Part shown: in pieces, positions 11,004 to 19,748 of the stretch
Numbering within the stretch: position 1 is the first letter of the stretch
Layout of the letters: every line of letters starts with the position of its first letter
Origin: Burkholderiaceae bacterium
Lineage (GTDB): Bacteria > Pseudomonadota > Gammaproteobacteria > Burkholderiales > Burkholderiaceae_B
Length of the DNA: 64,000 nt
Reading direction: 5' to 3'
Assembly: GCA_030728985.1 (NCBI GenBank)
Contig: JANQYI010000015.1
Location: forward strand, 127,614 to 191,613
Translations under genes and position numbers: made by a program
Notes under the pieces: generated by a model
Databases searched by the model: none
Seen by the model: the letters and a program-made list of their open reading frames with translations, nothing else
Told to the model about the DNA's origin: nothing

Positions 11004-12653
11004 ATGTCTGCGGTCAGGGTCGGCATTGCACAATTGAACCCCCTTGTGGGTGACTTGACGGGTAATGCTCGTCTGGTTTTGGAGGCTGCCCAGGAGGCTT
11101 ACAGGCAGGGCGCCCGCGTGTTGCTCACGCCCGAACTGATGCTCACGGGCTATCCCCCCGAAGACTTATTGCTCAGGCCTGACTTTGTTGAGCGCTGCGA
11201 AGCCATTTTACGCACGCTTTGCCAGGATCTTTCTGATCTGCGTGGCATGCATGTCGTGGTGGGACATGTTTGTCAAACGCCGGAAGGTTTGCGCAATGCG
11301 GCCTCCGTCCTTGTTGACGGGGCGATGCTGGGGACATATTTCAAACAAGAACTCCCCAACTACTCTGTTTTTGATGAAAAACGGTATTTCACTTCGGGTG
11401 CAAAAGCGCTCGGATTTAGTGTGGATGGGGTTCGCTTCGGTATCAATATTTGCGAAGATATTTGGGGTGCGACAGCCCCAGAAGCCGCAGCCACGCTTGA
11501 TATACAAGCGTTGTTAGTACTCAACGCTTCGCCCTATAGTGTAGATAAACAAGCACAACGGGTGCGAATTGCCTTGCGTTGCGTCGAGCGGACGCATTGT
11601 GCGTTGGTCTATGCCAATCTTGTTGGTGCCCAGGATGAATTGGTGTTTGATGGTGCGTCTTTTGCCTTGACGCGTGAGGGGCAACTCGTTTTACGTGCGG
11701 CGGATTTTGAGACGTGCCTAAGTTATATTGAGGTATCTTCTGAGGGTTTAGTTTCTTTGTCCGATAAAGGAAACTCTACCCAAGGGATGCGCTTAGCTGC
11801 GGAGGTGTTGTCCAAAGAAGCCCAAATATGGGAAGCACTCAAGGTTTGCTTGACCGATTACGTGAAAAAAAATGGTTTCCGTAGTGTCATTTTAGGCTTA
11901 TCAGGCGGTATCGATTCTGCGGTCGTGATGGCTGTCGCAGTCGATGCTCTTGGCGCTGAGCATGTGCATGCCGTGATGATGCCCTCCCGTTATACGGCAG
12001 ATATCTCACAAATCGATGCAAGAGACATGGTTAAACGGTTGGGCGTGGAGTACCGTGAAATTGCGATCGCAGACCTTGCAAGCAGTTTTGATCAGGTGCT
12101 GGCACCTATTTTTACCGGTCGGGCGCCTGATGTCACCGAGGAAAACATCCAAGCAAGGCTACGCGGGATGCTGTTGATGGCGCTTTCCAATAAATTTGGC
12201 CATCTGGTCCTTACGACAGGAAATAAATCCGAACTTTCAACGGGCTATTGCACGCTTTACGGGGATATGGCGGGTGGCTTTGCTGTCCTCAAAGATGTCG
12301 CGAAAACCATGGTTTACCGCCTTGCGCGCTGGCGTAATACGTTTGGCGAGGTGATTCCAGTGCGCATCATTACGAGGCCTCCTTCGGCTGAATTGCGCGA
12401 AGATCAAACCGATCAGGATAACCTGCCTGAATATGAGGTGATCGATGCGATTATTGAACATTACGTCGAGCGTAATGCCTCGCCTGCGCAAATTGTGGCG
12501 GCAGGATACTCAGTCGCTGCCGTGGACCAGGTTGTACGTTTGATCCGCATCAGTGAGTACAAGCGCAAGCAGGGACCTTTTGGTCCTCGAATTACTGAAC
12601 GGGCATTTGGACGTGATTGGCGTTATCCTTTGTCTAATGGTTTTCGTGACTAA
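11004..12653 (+). CDS. nadE: Glutamine-dependent NAD+ synthetase
   Basis: Amidates nicotinate adenine dinucleotide to NAD+ using ammonia released from glutamine. The N-terminal nitrilase-type glutaminase domain (about 1-270) has its Glu44, Lys114 and Cys150 triad (GINICEDIWG). The C-terminal synthetase domain has the PP-loop LGLSGGIDSAV near residue 298 and STGYCTLYGDMAGGFA. At 549 residues it is the full two-domain form. glnB follows 30 bases downstream in the same direction, a pairing familiar in Bordetella-like genomes that couples a glutamine-consuming enzyme to the glutamine sensor. Confidence 0.96.
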   Translation: MSAVRVGIAQLNPLVGDLTGNARLVLEAAQEAYRQGARVLLTPELMLTGYPPEDLLLRPDFVERCEAILRTLCQDLSDLRGMHVVVGHVCQTPEGLRNAASVLVDGAMLGTYFKQELPNYSVFDEKRYFTSGAKALGFSVDGVRFGINICEDIWGATAPEAAATLDIQALLVLNASPYSVDKQAQRVRIALRCVERTHCALVYANLVGAQDELVFDGASFALTREGQLVLRAADFETCLSYIEVSSEGLVSLSDKGNSTQGMRLAAEVLSKEAQIWEALKVCLTDYVKKNGFRSVILGLSGGIDSAVVMAVAVDALGAEHVHAVMMPSRYTADISQIDARDMVKRLGVEYREIAIADLASSFDQVLAPIFTGRAPDVTEENIQARLRGMLLMALSNKFGHLVLTTGNKSELSTGYCTLYGDMAGGFAVLKDVAKTMVYRLARWRNTFGEVIPVRIITRPPSAELREDQTDQDNLPEYEVIDAIIEHYVERNASPAQIVAAGYSVAAVDQVVRLIRISEYKRKQGPFGPRITERAFGRDWRYPLSNGFRD

Positions 12654-13022
<369 letters not shown>

Positions 13023-13052
13023 TTTGCCTTTAATTTTTCGAGTCATATTCAA

Positions 13053-14678
13053 ATGAAATCTTTTGACTGGGCTAACCCGTACCCAACGATTCGCATTCCG
13101 GTGTTCGCCCGTAACGTTGTTTCTACTTCGCACCCTCTAGCTGCGCAAGCCGGTTTGCGCATGCTCTTAAAAGGCGGCTCTGCGGTGGATGCCGTGATTG
13201 CAGCCGCTGCTGCCATTACGTTGGTTGAGCCTGTTTCCTGTGGGCTTGGTGGGGATGCCTTTGCGATCGTCTGGGATGGAAAAACGCTACAAGGACTCAA
13301 CGCCTCGGGCTATGCGCCTAAAGCGTGGGATATCGATTATTTCAAAAAGAAATATGGCGTCGATGTCAACGGACTGGCCAAAGCACCTAAACGAGGTGTA
13401 GACGCCATTACCGTCCCTGGCGTTGTCGCGGGCTGGGCGGCTTTGCACGAGCGTTATGGCAAGCTTGCTTTCGCTGATCTGATGGAGCCCGCTATAGAAA
13501 TCGCCGAGCGTGGCTATGCTGTGCCCCCCGTCGTCGCGCAAAAGTGGGCGGCTGCGGTTCCAGAACTTAAGGGTCAGCCAGGCTTTGCCCATACTTTTAT
13601 GCCTGAAGGCCGGGCACCGAACGTGGGTGAGCGTTTTGTCTTTAAGGATGTTGCACAAACACTGAAAAAAATTGGTGCGTCACTTGGACGGGACCTGTAC
13701 GAAGGGGAGACCGCAGAAAAACTGGTCGCGTTTATTCGTGAGCATGGTGGTGCGCACACTCTCGAAGATTTTCGCCAGTATCGCCCAGAGTGGGTGACAC
13801 CAATTTCAAAAAATTATCACGGTTATACGCTCCATGAGATTCCCCCTAATGGTCAGGGAATTTCCGCGCTGCAAGCGCTTGGCATTCTTGAGCATTTCGA
13901 TATCGCCAATATGAAGGTTGACTCGGTCGAATCTCAGCATGTCCAAATCGAGGCGATGAAACTGGCCATGGCTGACTTGTATCGCTATGTCGCAGATCCG
14001 CGCGCAATGGAGGTTTCCGCCTCTCAAATGCTGGATGATGATTACCTCGCAGATCGCGCGAAGCTGATCGATCTCAAGCGCGCAACGCATTTTCCTCCTG
14101 GCATGCCGCCGACAGGAGGGACGATTTACCTGACCGCCGCCGATGAAAATGGCATGATGGTTTCTTTCATCCAGTCCAATTACATGGGCTTTGGTTCTGG
14201 CGTTGTCGTGCCCGGAACTGGAGTTAGTTTTCAGAACCGTGGCGTTGGATTTTCCATGGACCCTAAGTCGTCCAATGTCGTCCAAGGCCACAAGCGACCT
14301 TTCCACACCATCATCCCCGGATTTTTAACGCGCGATGGTGAGCCCGTGATGAGCTTTGGTGTGATGGGTGGCGATATCCAGCCCCAGGGGCATATGCAAA
14401 CGGTCATTCGGATGGTGGATTATCACCAACAGCCTCAAGCCGCGTGCGATGCGCCCCGATGGAAGGTGAATCGCGATTTCACGCTAGACGTCGAGTCGAC
14501 GATGCGTGCCTCGACGATTGCAGGACTGGAAAAACTTGGCCATTCGCTTAAAGCGATTGATGATCCATACATGGACTTTGGTTCGGGTCAGTTTATTTGG
14601 CGTTTGTCCAAGGATCTGCAAGATGGCTATGTTGTGGCCAGTGATAGCCGTCGCGATGGCCAGGCGGTTGGTTTTTAA
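13053..14678 (+). CDS. Gamma-glutamyltransferase family protein, cytoplasmic type
   Basis: An Ntn-hydrolase of the gamma-glutamyltransferase family, 541 residues, with no signal peptide, unlike the exported homologue at 28.8-30.7 kb. The GGSAVDAVIAAAAAI segment near residue 41 and the late GSGVVVPGTGVSFQNRG segment are present. The usual TTHFS processing site is replaced by GGTIYLTAAD. Aligning the conserved Asp puts the candidate nucleophile at Thr357. This resembles the YwrD-type subgroup, whose substrates are poorly known. The gene starts 30 bases after glnB, so it may belong to the same transcript. Its last 86 bases are antisense to ubiC. Confidence 0.85.
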   Translation: MKSFDWANPYPTIRIPVFARNVVSTSHPLAAQAGLRMLLKGGSAVDAVIAAAAAITLVEPVSCGLGGDAFAIVWDGKTLQGLNASGYAPKAWDIDYFKKKYGVDVNGLAKAPKRGVDAITVPGVVAGWAALHERYGKLAFADLMEPAIEIAERGYAVPPVVAQKWAAAVPELKGQPGFAHTFMPEGRAPNVGERFVFKDVAQTLKKIGASLGRDLYEGETAEKLVAFIREHGGAHTLEDFRQYRPEWVTPISKNYHGYTLHEIPPNGQGISALQALGILEHFDIANMKVDSVESQHVQIEAMKLAMADLYRYVADPRAMEVSASQMLDDDYLADRAKLIDLKRATHFPPGMPPTGGTIYLTAADENGMMVSFIQSNYMGFGSGVVVPGTGVSFQNRGVGFSMDPKSSNVVQGHKRPFHTIIPGFLTRDGEPVMSFGVMGGDIQPQGHMQTVIRMVDYHQQPQAACDAPRWKVNRDFTLDVESTMRASTIAGLEKLGHSLKAIDDPYMDFGSGQFIWRLSKDLQDGYVVASDSRRDGQAVGF

Positions 14679-15234
14679 AAAGTGTCCAAAATTCGGGCAA
14701 AAAACACTCTGCCACTAAGAGCGGAGAGCCTTGTCGCCAAAATGCAGAGCGTCTCGCCAGAAGAGGCTGCCGGGCAAGGGGCCTCTGAAGCGAGTGGGTA
14801 TGCAGGCGCGTCACTGTTTTAAATAAAGGAGTTTGTCTATGCAATTGGGCGACTTCGAAATTAGAGCGTACGATCGCCACGTCGTCATACAAAATATCCG
14901 CAAGGGGTCTGTTGCGCAACTTGCGCACCCCTTGCCAGACACCATGGGATGCCTGCAAAGGGGTCACGCTGCGAGCGACGACACACTCTCTTTGCGCGAC
15001 CACCATCACAATCTCCCTAACCCAAACAGGAGATTGTTGCGTGAGTAAAAGGCGATGGGCTTCGTCAGGTCGCGCTCCAGCGGGATATTCGGCCAGTACG
15101 CGCAGCTCTAGCTTGCCGAGTTCGCGAAGCGCCGCTGTCAGGGCACCGGGGCGAGTCAGCCATTGTTTTTGCAGCACCGTGAGCGAAGGTGCAGGACGAG
15201 ATCGCCAAGGTCGGAAATAATCAACAGTGTTCAT
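14593..15234 (-). CDS. ubiC: Chorismate--pyruvate lyase UbiC
   Basis: Converts chorismate to 4-hydroxybenzoate and pyruvate, the first committed step of ubiquinone synthesis; UbiA, the next enzyme, is at 45.6 kb. Recognised from weak but consistent motifs: WVREIV with Arg73 (E. coli Arg76), RPLADILY, and the C-terminal LLVAECFLP with Glu176 (E. coli Glu155). E. coli UbiC ends a few residues after FLP, but this protein continues about 33 residues, through a tail antisense to the last 86 bases of the upstream gamma-glutamyltransferase gene. The start lies 20 bases from the divergent pseudouridine synthase gene. Confidence 0.82.
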   Translation of the reverse strand: MNTVDYFRPWRSRPAPSLTVLQKQWLTRPGALTAALRELGKLELRVLAEYPAGARPDEAHRLLLTQQSPVWVREIVMVVAQRECVVARSVTPLQASHGVWQGVRKLRNRPLADILYDDVAIVRSNFEVAQLHRQTPLFKTVTRLHTHSLQRPLARQPLLARRSAFWRQGSPLLVAECFLPEFWTLFKNQPPGHRDGYHWPQHSHLADPWTNAK

Positions 15235-15254
15235 GGATGTGTATTATCCAACTT

Positions 15255-15983
15255 ATGGAAAAGTTACGTATATCAAAATTAATGGCAGATCGCGGGCTGT
15301 GCTCCAGACGCGAGGCTGATAGTTATATCGAGCGAGGGTGGGTCAAGGTCGATGGCGTCGTCGCAACCTTGGGCGAACGCGCGTTACCCACCCAAAGCAT
15401 TACCCTGGATCGACAGGTTGCCGCTCAGCAAACCTCACGCGTCACGATTTTGATCCATAAGCCCATGGCTTACGTTTCGGGCCAGGCAGAGGATGGTTAT
15501 ATTCCTGCCGTGGCATTGATTCAGGCCGCGAGTCGCTCCAGCACCGATCGTAGTCCTCTCAAATTTGATCGGACACAGCTTAGAGGATTGGCGGTCGCGG
15601 GGCGCCTGGATATTGATTCGACAGGCTTATTGGTTCTCACTCAAGACGGTCGGATCGCCAGACAGTTGATTGGCGAAGACTCTGAGATTGAAAAAGAATA
15701 TCTTGTCAGGGTGCAAGGGCGTTTGGCCCCTGGGGGGCTAGAGCTCCTCAACGAAGGACTTTCGCTGGACGGAAAACGCCTCAAGCGCGCTCAAGTGCGT
15801 TGGCAAAATGAGGATCAATTGCAGTTTGTACTGCGTGAAGGAAAAAAGCGACAAATTCGTCGCATGTGCGAACTCGTCGGTCTCAACGTTCTAGGGCTCA
15901 AACGTGTTCGGATCGGAGGCGTCAAGCTGTCTGATCTGCCCGTTGGGCAATGGCGCTACCTTGGTGCCCACGAGAGGTTTTAA
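15255..15983 (+). CDS. rluF: Pseudouridine synthase of the RsuA/RluB/RluE/RluF family
   Basis: Isomerises uridine to pseudouridine in RNA. An N-terminal S4 RNA-binding domain (ISKLMADRGLCSRREAD) is followed by the catalytic domain with GRLDIDSTGLL, where Asp119 is the nucleophile, and a KKRQIRRM motif near the C-terminus. The 242-residue length and single S4 domain fit RluF-like proteins, though the exact rRNA or tRNA target is not certain. ATG 15255 begins right at the S4 domain; an earlier in-frame start at 15189 would run into ubiC coding sequence and add residues with no family match. Confidence 0.88.
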   Translation: MEKLRISKLMADRGLCSRREADSYIERGWVKVDGVVATLGERALPTQSITLDRQVAAQQTSRVTILIHKPMAYVSGQAEDGYIPAVALIQAASRSSTDRSPLKFDRTQLRGLAVAGRLDIDSTGLLVLTQDGRIARQLIGEDSEIEKEYLVRVQGRLAPGGLELLNEGLSLDGKRLKRAQVRWQNEDQLQFVLREGKKRQIRRMCELVGLNVLGLKRVRIGGVKLSDLPVGQWRYLGAHERF

Positions 15984-16026
15984 ACCTTCCCCTGCGTTAT
16001 GGTATTTTTAAAGCACCTTGTCTGAG

Positions 16027-16884
16027 TCAGTGTGTCAAGAAATCGAGCTTGTAACTCGCGCGGTCGTCTTGTCCAAGTGTGCGAACCAGCCAAGGCAGTG
16101 TCTCCTTCATGGTTGCCGTCAAGGTATAAGGCGGATTGATGACAAACATGCCGCTACCGTGCAAACCTAACCCATCGGAGGAGGGCTTGTGGACGGACAG
16201 GCTGACATGAGTCCAGTTTTTGCCTGAAATTTTTTCTAATTGTCGAGGTAACTCTTGTGCTTCACGACGCTGGACCTGGGGATACCAGATCGCGTAACAG
16301 CCCGTCGGAAAGCGTTGCATCGCGTCTTTGGTGGTTTCGACGACTCGCCGGTAGTCTTGCTTGTCTTCATAGGAGGGATCGAACAACACAATCGCGCGTC
16401 GCGTAGGAGGAGGGAGATGACCTTTGAGCCCGGCGAATCCATCCTCTCCAAAAACAGCTGTTTGCCTTGGAATCTTTGTAGCGCGCAGGTCTAAGTTTTG
16501 TCTCAGGATGTCGGCTTCGTTAGGATGCATTTCAAATAAACGAAGCTTGTCCTGTGGTCTACAAGCGTCAAGTGCAAGCCATGGAGAGCCGGGGTAGATC
16601 CTGAGTTCCCCGTCAGGATTGAGTTGTTTGACGAAGTCGAGGTATTGCATCACGGCGGGCGGTTTTGACTTGGCGTCCCAAACCCGCGCAATCCCCTCGA
16701 GGTATTCTCCTTTCTTCTGAGCCCATTCTCCTCCTAGATCATATAATCCGGCCCCTGCATGCAAATCCACAAACCAGTAAGGGCTGTCCTTTAAGTTGTA
16801 ATACGCAAGGATGTGGGTGAGTACGATGTGTTTGAGTACATCAGCGTGGTTACCTGCGTGAAAACCGTGTCGATAACTGAACAA
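16027..16884 (-). CDS. rlmJ: 23S rRNA (adenine-2030-N6)-methyltransferase RlmJ
   Basis: Methylates A2030 of 23S rRNA. The N-terminus FSYRHGFHAGNHADVLKH matches the family start almost exactly, and the N6-adenine methyltransferase motif appears as FDPSYE near residue 170. I place the start at TTG 16884 (MFSYRHG...), which has GGAG six bases upstream; a TTG at 16896 falls inside that ribosome-binding site. At 285 residues it is normal in length. It is transcribed divergently from ppiD across an AT-rich spacer. Confidence 0.93.
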   Translation of the reverse strand: MFSYRHGFHAGNHADVLKHIVLTHILAYYNLKDSPYWFVDLHAGAGLYDLGGEWAQKKGEYLEGIARVWDAKSKPPAVMQYLDFVKQLNPDGELRIYPGSPWLALDACRPQDKLRLFEMHPNEADILRQNLDLRATKIPRQTAVFGEDGFAGLKGHLPPPTRRAIVLFDPSYEDKQDYRRVVETTKDAMQRFPTGCYAIWYPQVQRREAQELPRQLEKISGKNWTHVSLSVHKPSSDGLGLHGSGMFVINPPYTLTATMKETLPWLVRTLGQDDRASYKLDFLTH

Positions 16885-17096
16885 ATGTCTCTCCAATTGA
16901 TATATTATACAATAATATCAATACATTAAATAATTATATTAAAGTAATATCTTAAATTAAATAGGCGTTATTTTTTATGTACTGACTTTTATCCAAGCTT
17001 GTCGAAGAAAAACAATCCCTTGTAAAGAACCCTTTAAGCATAACGTAACCCAGTGGTAAACTTCGGCGGCTTACTTTTTAGGTGTGCGGCTCATTT
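16885..17096. promoter_or_regulatory. AT-rich divergent promoter region between rlmJ and ppiD
   Basis: This 212-base spacer is far richer in A/T than its surroundings, especially 16897-16975. On the minus strand a perfect TATAAT (+ strand 16904-16909) sits about 20 bases from the rlmJ start, which would give a very short 5' leader containing the GGAG site. The same element lies inside an inverted repeat, TTGATAT at 16897-16903 and ATATCAA at 16915-16921, with an 11-base spacer. No good -35 box was seen, so the TATAAT may act as an extended or activator-dependent promoter. The ppiD promoter is presumably in the right half but was not identified. Confidence 0.4.
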
Positions 17097-19061
17097 ATGT
17101 TTGATCTTATTCGCAATCATCAGCGCTGGGTTCTGTCAATCCTGCTTATTCTTATCGTTCCATCCTTCGTGTTTTTTGGCGTACAGGGTTACTCTGGCTT
17201 CATGGCGAGCGAGCCCGAATTAGTCCTCGTGGATGAAAAGCCCATCACGTTGGGTGAGTTCAATCAAGCTCGAACAGCCCAGTTAGAGCAGTACCGCAAC
17301 GCCTTAGGGGCACAGTTCGATCCTGCCGCCTTTGACACAGCCGTGTTCAGAGAGGAATTGTTGAACCGAATGATTGACGAACGTACCGTAGCGCTGGCCG
17401 CAGCCAAGGGTCGTTATTCCGTGTCCGATGAAACGCTGCGTCGCACGATCGCCGCGATTCCGGCGGTTCAAGAAAATGGTCAATTTTCATCGCAGCGCTA
17501 TCGCGACGTCTTGGCTGCCCAAGGGATGACGCCGACGACTTTTGAGCTTGGCCTCAGGCGTGACCTGGCCATCGGACAAGTACTCCAGCCTATCGGTCTA
17601 ACCGCGCGCATTCCCACAGAAGTCGCAGAAAAAATCCTGTCTTTATTAACCGAGAAACGCACGGTCGAACGTCGTGTGTTCGCAGCTTCCGATTTTGCTG
17701 CATCCATCAATGTCACGGATGCGGATATTCAAAAATGGTACGACAACAATCAGGCCAAGCTTCAGATTCCTGAAAATGTCGATGTTCAGTATATTGTTTT
17801 GAATGAGAAAGCCGCCTCAAAAGACGTTAAGGCGAGCGAAGAAAATATCGAGAGTTTCTATAAACAGAATCAAGCGCGCTATGGTCAGCCAGAGCGGCGT
17901 CGTGTCAGCCACATCTTGATTGAACTTCCCGCGTCGGCCAACGATGCCGTAAAGGCGCAAGCCCGCGCAAAAGCTGAAGATCTTTCGACGCGCGCGCTTG
18001 CCGCTCCGCAAAATTTTGCGGCACTCGCGAAAGAATTTTCACAAGACAGCGGCTCTGCGAATCAAGGTGGTGATTTAGGCTGGATCAGCAAGAACATGCT
18101 TGTGCCTCAGGTGGAGACCGCAGTGTTTGAGCTTGAGAAGGGCAAAATTTCAGGCGTTATTGAGAGTCCTTTTGGCTTTCACGTCATCAACGTTGTGGAT
18201 GTTCAGCCTGCCTCAATTAAACCCCTCGCTGAAGTCAAGGAGGACATCCTCAATGAAATCCGCAAACAACTCGCCGCTGAGCAATTCGCGCAACTCGCCA
18301 GCAAGCTGACCAGCCTCGTGTACGACCAACGCGATAGTCTGGCGCCCATTGCCACGGCCTTAAACCTCCCTGTTCAAACGGTTTCAGGTCTCACTCGCGA
18401 TGGATTGTTGCCAGCGTCTCAACGCTCAGGCCTTGAGCCGGGCGAGGAAGAGCAATTGATCTTTGGCAGCCCAAAGGTCAGGCAGGCGGTGTTTGCAGCG
18501 GATGTACTTAAGGAAAAATTAAACTCAGGATTAATAGAAGTGTCACCTGAGTTAATCGTTGCTGTGCGTGTCGCGGCGATTCATCCTTCTCATGTCCCCG
18601 CCTTGCCGAAAGTCTCAGGAGAAATTAAAAAGCGTTTAACCGAGGAGTTATCTTTAGCGGCCGCGCAAGCCGCGGGCTTAAAAGAACTCGAGATTTTAAA
18701 GGCAGCTCCGAATAGTGAGCCAAAAGGGTTTGATTCTCCTGTCGAGGTCACGCGCCAACAACCTTCCTCTTTAACGCGCGAGCAAATCGAGGCCGCCATG
18801 TCAGCGAGCACGAAGTCCTTACCGACGTTCGTCGGCGTGCCAGGTGCTGAGCAATACGCGATTGTGAGGCTCTCCAAGGTCGAGCCAGGAGCAAAACCAG
18901 AGCCCGCCCAAGTCAACCAGTTGCAAGCCCAGCTTTCACAAGCTTGGGGCGCTGCCGAAGAACAGGCGGCCTTGAAAGTGTTGCGTAAAGAGTTCGATGT
19001 CAAAATACTACCCGATGCAAGCAAGCTTATTAGCGGAGAACTTGACGTTGCGAAGCTCTAA
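17097..19061 (+). CDS. ppiD: Periplasmic chaperone / peptidyl-prolyl isomerase PpiD
   Basis: A membrane-anchored periplasmic folding factor that receives outer-membrane proteins leaving the Sec translocon. Residues 1-35 form a short cytoplasmic tail and one membrane anchor (RWVLSILLILIVPSFVFFGV). A SurA-like N-terminal helical region follows, then a parvulin domain around residues 260-370 (RRVSHILIEL through ESPFGFHVINVV) and a long helical C-terminal region. At 654 residues it is close to the usual 620-650. ATG 17097 starts directly before the anchor; the GTG 15 bases upstream adds only five residues. It converges on tesA. Confidence 0.93.
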   Translation: MFDLIRNHQRWVLSILLILIVPSFVFFGVQGYSGFMASEPELVLVDEKPITLGEFNQARTAQLEQYRNALGAQFDPAAFDTAVFREELLNRMIDERTVALAAAKGRYSVSDETLRRTIAAIPAVQENGQFSSQRYRDVLAAQGMTPTTFELGLRRDLAIGQVLQPIGLTARIPTEVAEKILSLLTEKRTVERRVFAASDFAASINVTDADIQKWYDNNQAKLQIPENVDVQYIVLNEKAASKDVKASEENIESFYKQNQARYGQPERRRVSHILIELPASANDAVKAQARAKAEDLSTRALAAPQNFAALAKEFSQDSGSANQGGDLGWISKNMLVPQVETAVFELEKGKISGVIESPFGFHVINVVDVQPASIKPLAEVKEDILNEIRKQLAAEQFAQLASKLTSLVYDQRDSLAPIATALNLPVQTVSGLTRDGLLPASQRSGLEPGEEEQLIFGSPKVRQAVFAADVLKEKLNSGLIEVSPELIVAVRVAAIHPSHVPALPKVSGEIKKRLTEELSLAAAQAAGLKELEILKAAPNSEPKGFDSPVEVTRQQPSSLTREQIEAAMSASTKSLPTFVGVPGAEQYAIVRLSKVEPGAKPEPAQVNQLQAQLSQAWGAAEEQAALKVLRKEFDVKILPDASKLISGELDVAKL

Positions 19062-19073
19062 ATCTTGACTTTG

Positions 19074-19748
19074 TTATCGTTGTGCGCGCTGATTAAGTAT
19101 GGGAAGCAAAATTTTTCGCACATTTTCCATCAATATGGGTTGTGCTTTTTCATTGGGATGTATCGTGTCGGCCTGAAACATAGCCGGATCTTCTGCGATT
19201 CCTTCCAAGAAAAATGGGATCAGCGCGGTATTTTCTGTCTCCGCGACGACCTCAAATATCTTCTTGAATGCCATGGTGTATTCCCGGCCGTAGTTTGGGG
19301 GGATTTGCATGCCAGCAACGATTGGGCTGGCACCCGCCGCCTTGACCAAACGGATCATCGCAAGCAAATTATTTTTAGTCATTTCCAGTGGCAATCCTCT
19401 AAGCGCGTCATTCGCCCCTAATTCGATCAGCACAATGTTTGGCGTTGTTCGTTCAAGTAAAGCTTTCAAGCGCGTCAGTCCACCGCTGGTTGTGTCTCCG
19501 CTGATACTTGCATTGATAATTTCCGTGTTGGGGTGTGTGTTCGACAGCGAGTTTTTCAGTAAGGCGACCCAACCTGACTCGCGCTTTAAACCGTACTCGG
19601 CGGATAGACTGTCACCTATAACCAATACTCTTGTGGGATGATATTGCTTCTGTAAAGGGATTTGCGCTCTTGAGGCGGCCCCTTGAAACAGGATAAGTCC
19701 CAGGATGCCAAGATAAATACGACGCCGATGGCGAGAGAATGAATTCAT
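19074..19748 (-). CDS. tesA: Periplasmic GDSL esterase/acyl-CoA thioesterase I
   Basis: A multifunctional SGNH-hydrolase (thioesterase I / protease I / lysophospholipase L1 in E. coli). The 224-residue precursor has a signal peptide ending near SRAQ, then block I GDSLSAEYG with the catalytic Ser, block III GANDALRG, and block V DTIHPNEKAQ with the Asp/His pair. Its ATG at 19748 shares the palindrome CATG with the ATG of the divergent ABC ATPase gene, so each gene's ribosome-binding site lies in the other's 5' coding sequence. The tesA-ybbA divergent pairing is known from E. coli. Confidence 0.94.
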   Translation of the reverse strand: MNSFSRHRRRIYLGILGLILFQGAASRAQIPLQKQYHPTRVLVIGDSLSAEYGLKRESGWVALLKNSLSNTHPNTEIINASISGDTTSGGLTRLKALLERTTPNIVLIELGANDALRGLPLEMTKNNLLAMIRLVKAAGASPIVAGMQIPPNYGREYTMAFKKIFEVVAETENTALIPFFLEGIAEDPAMFQADTIHPNEKAQPILMENVRKILLPILNQRAQR

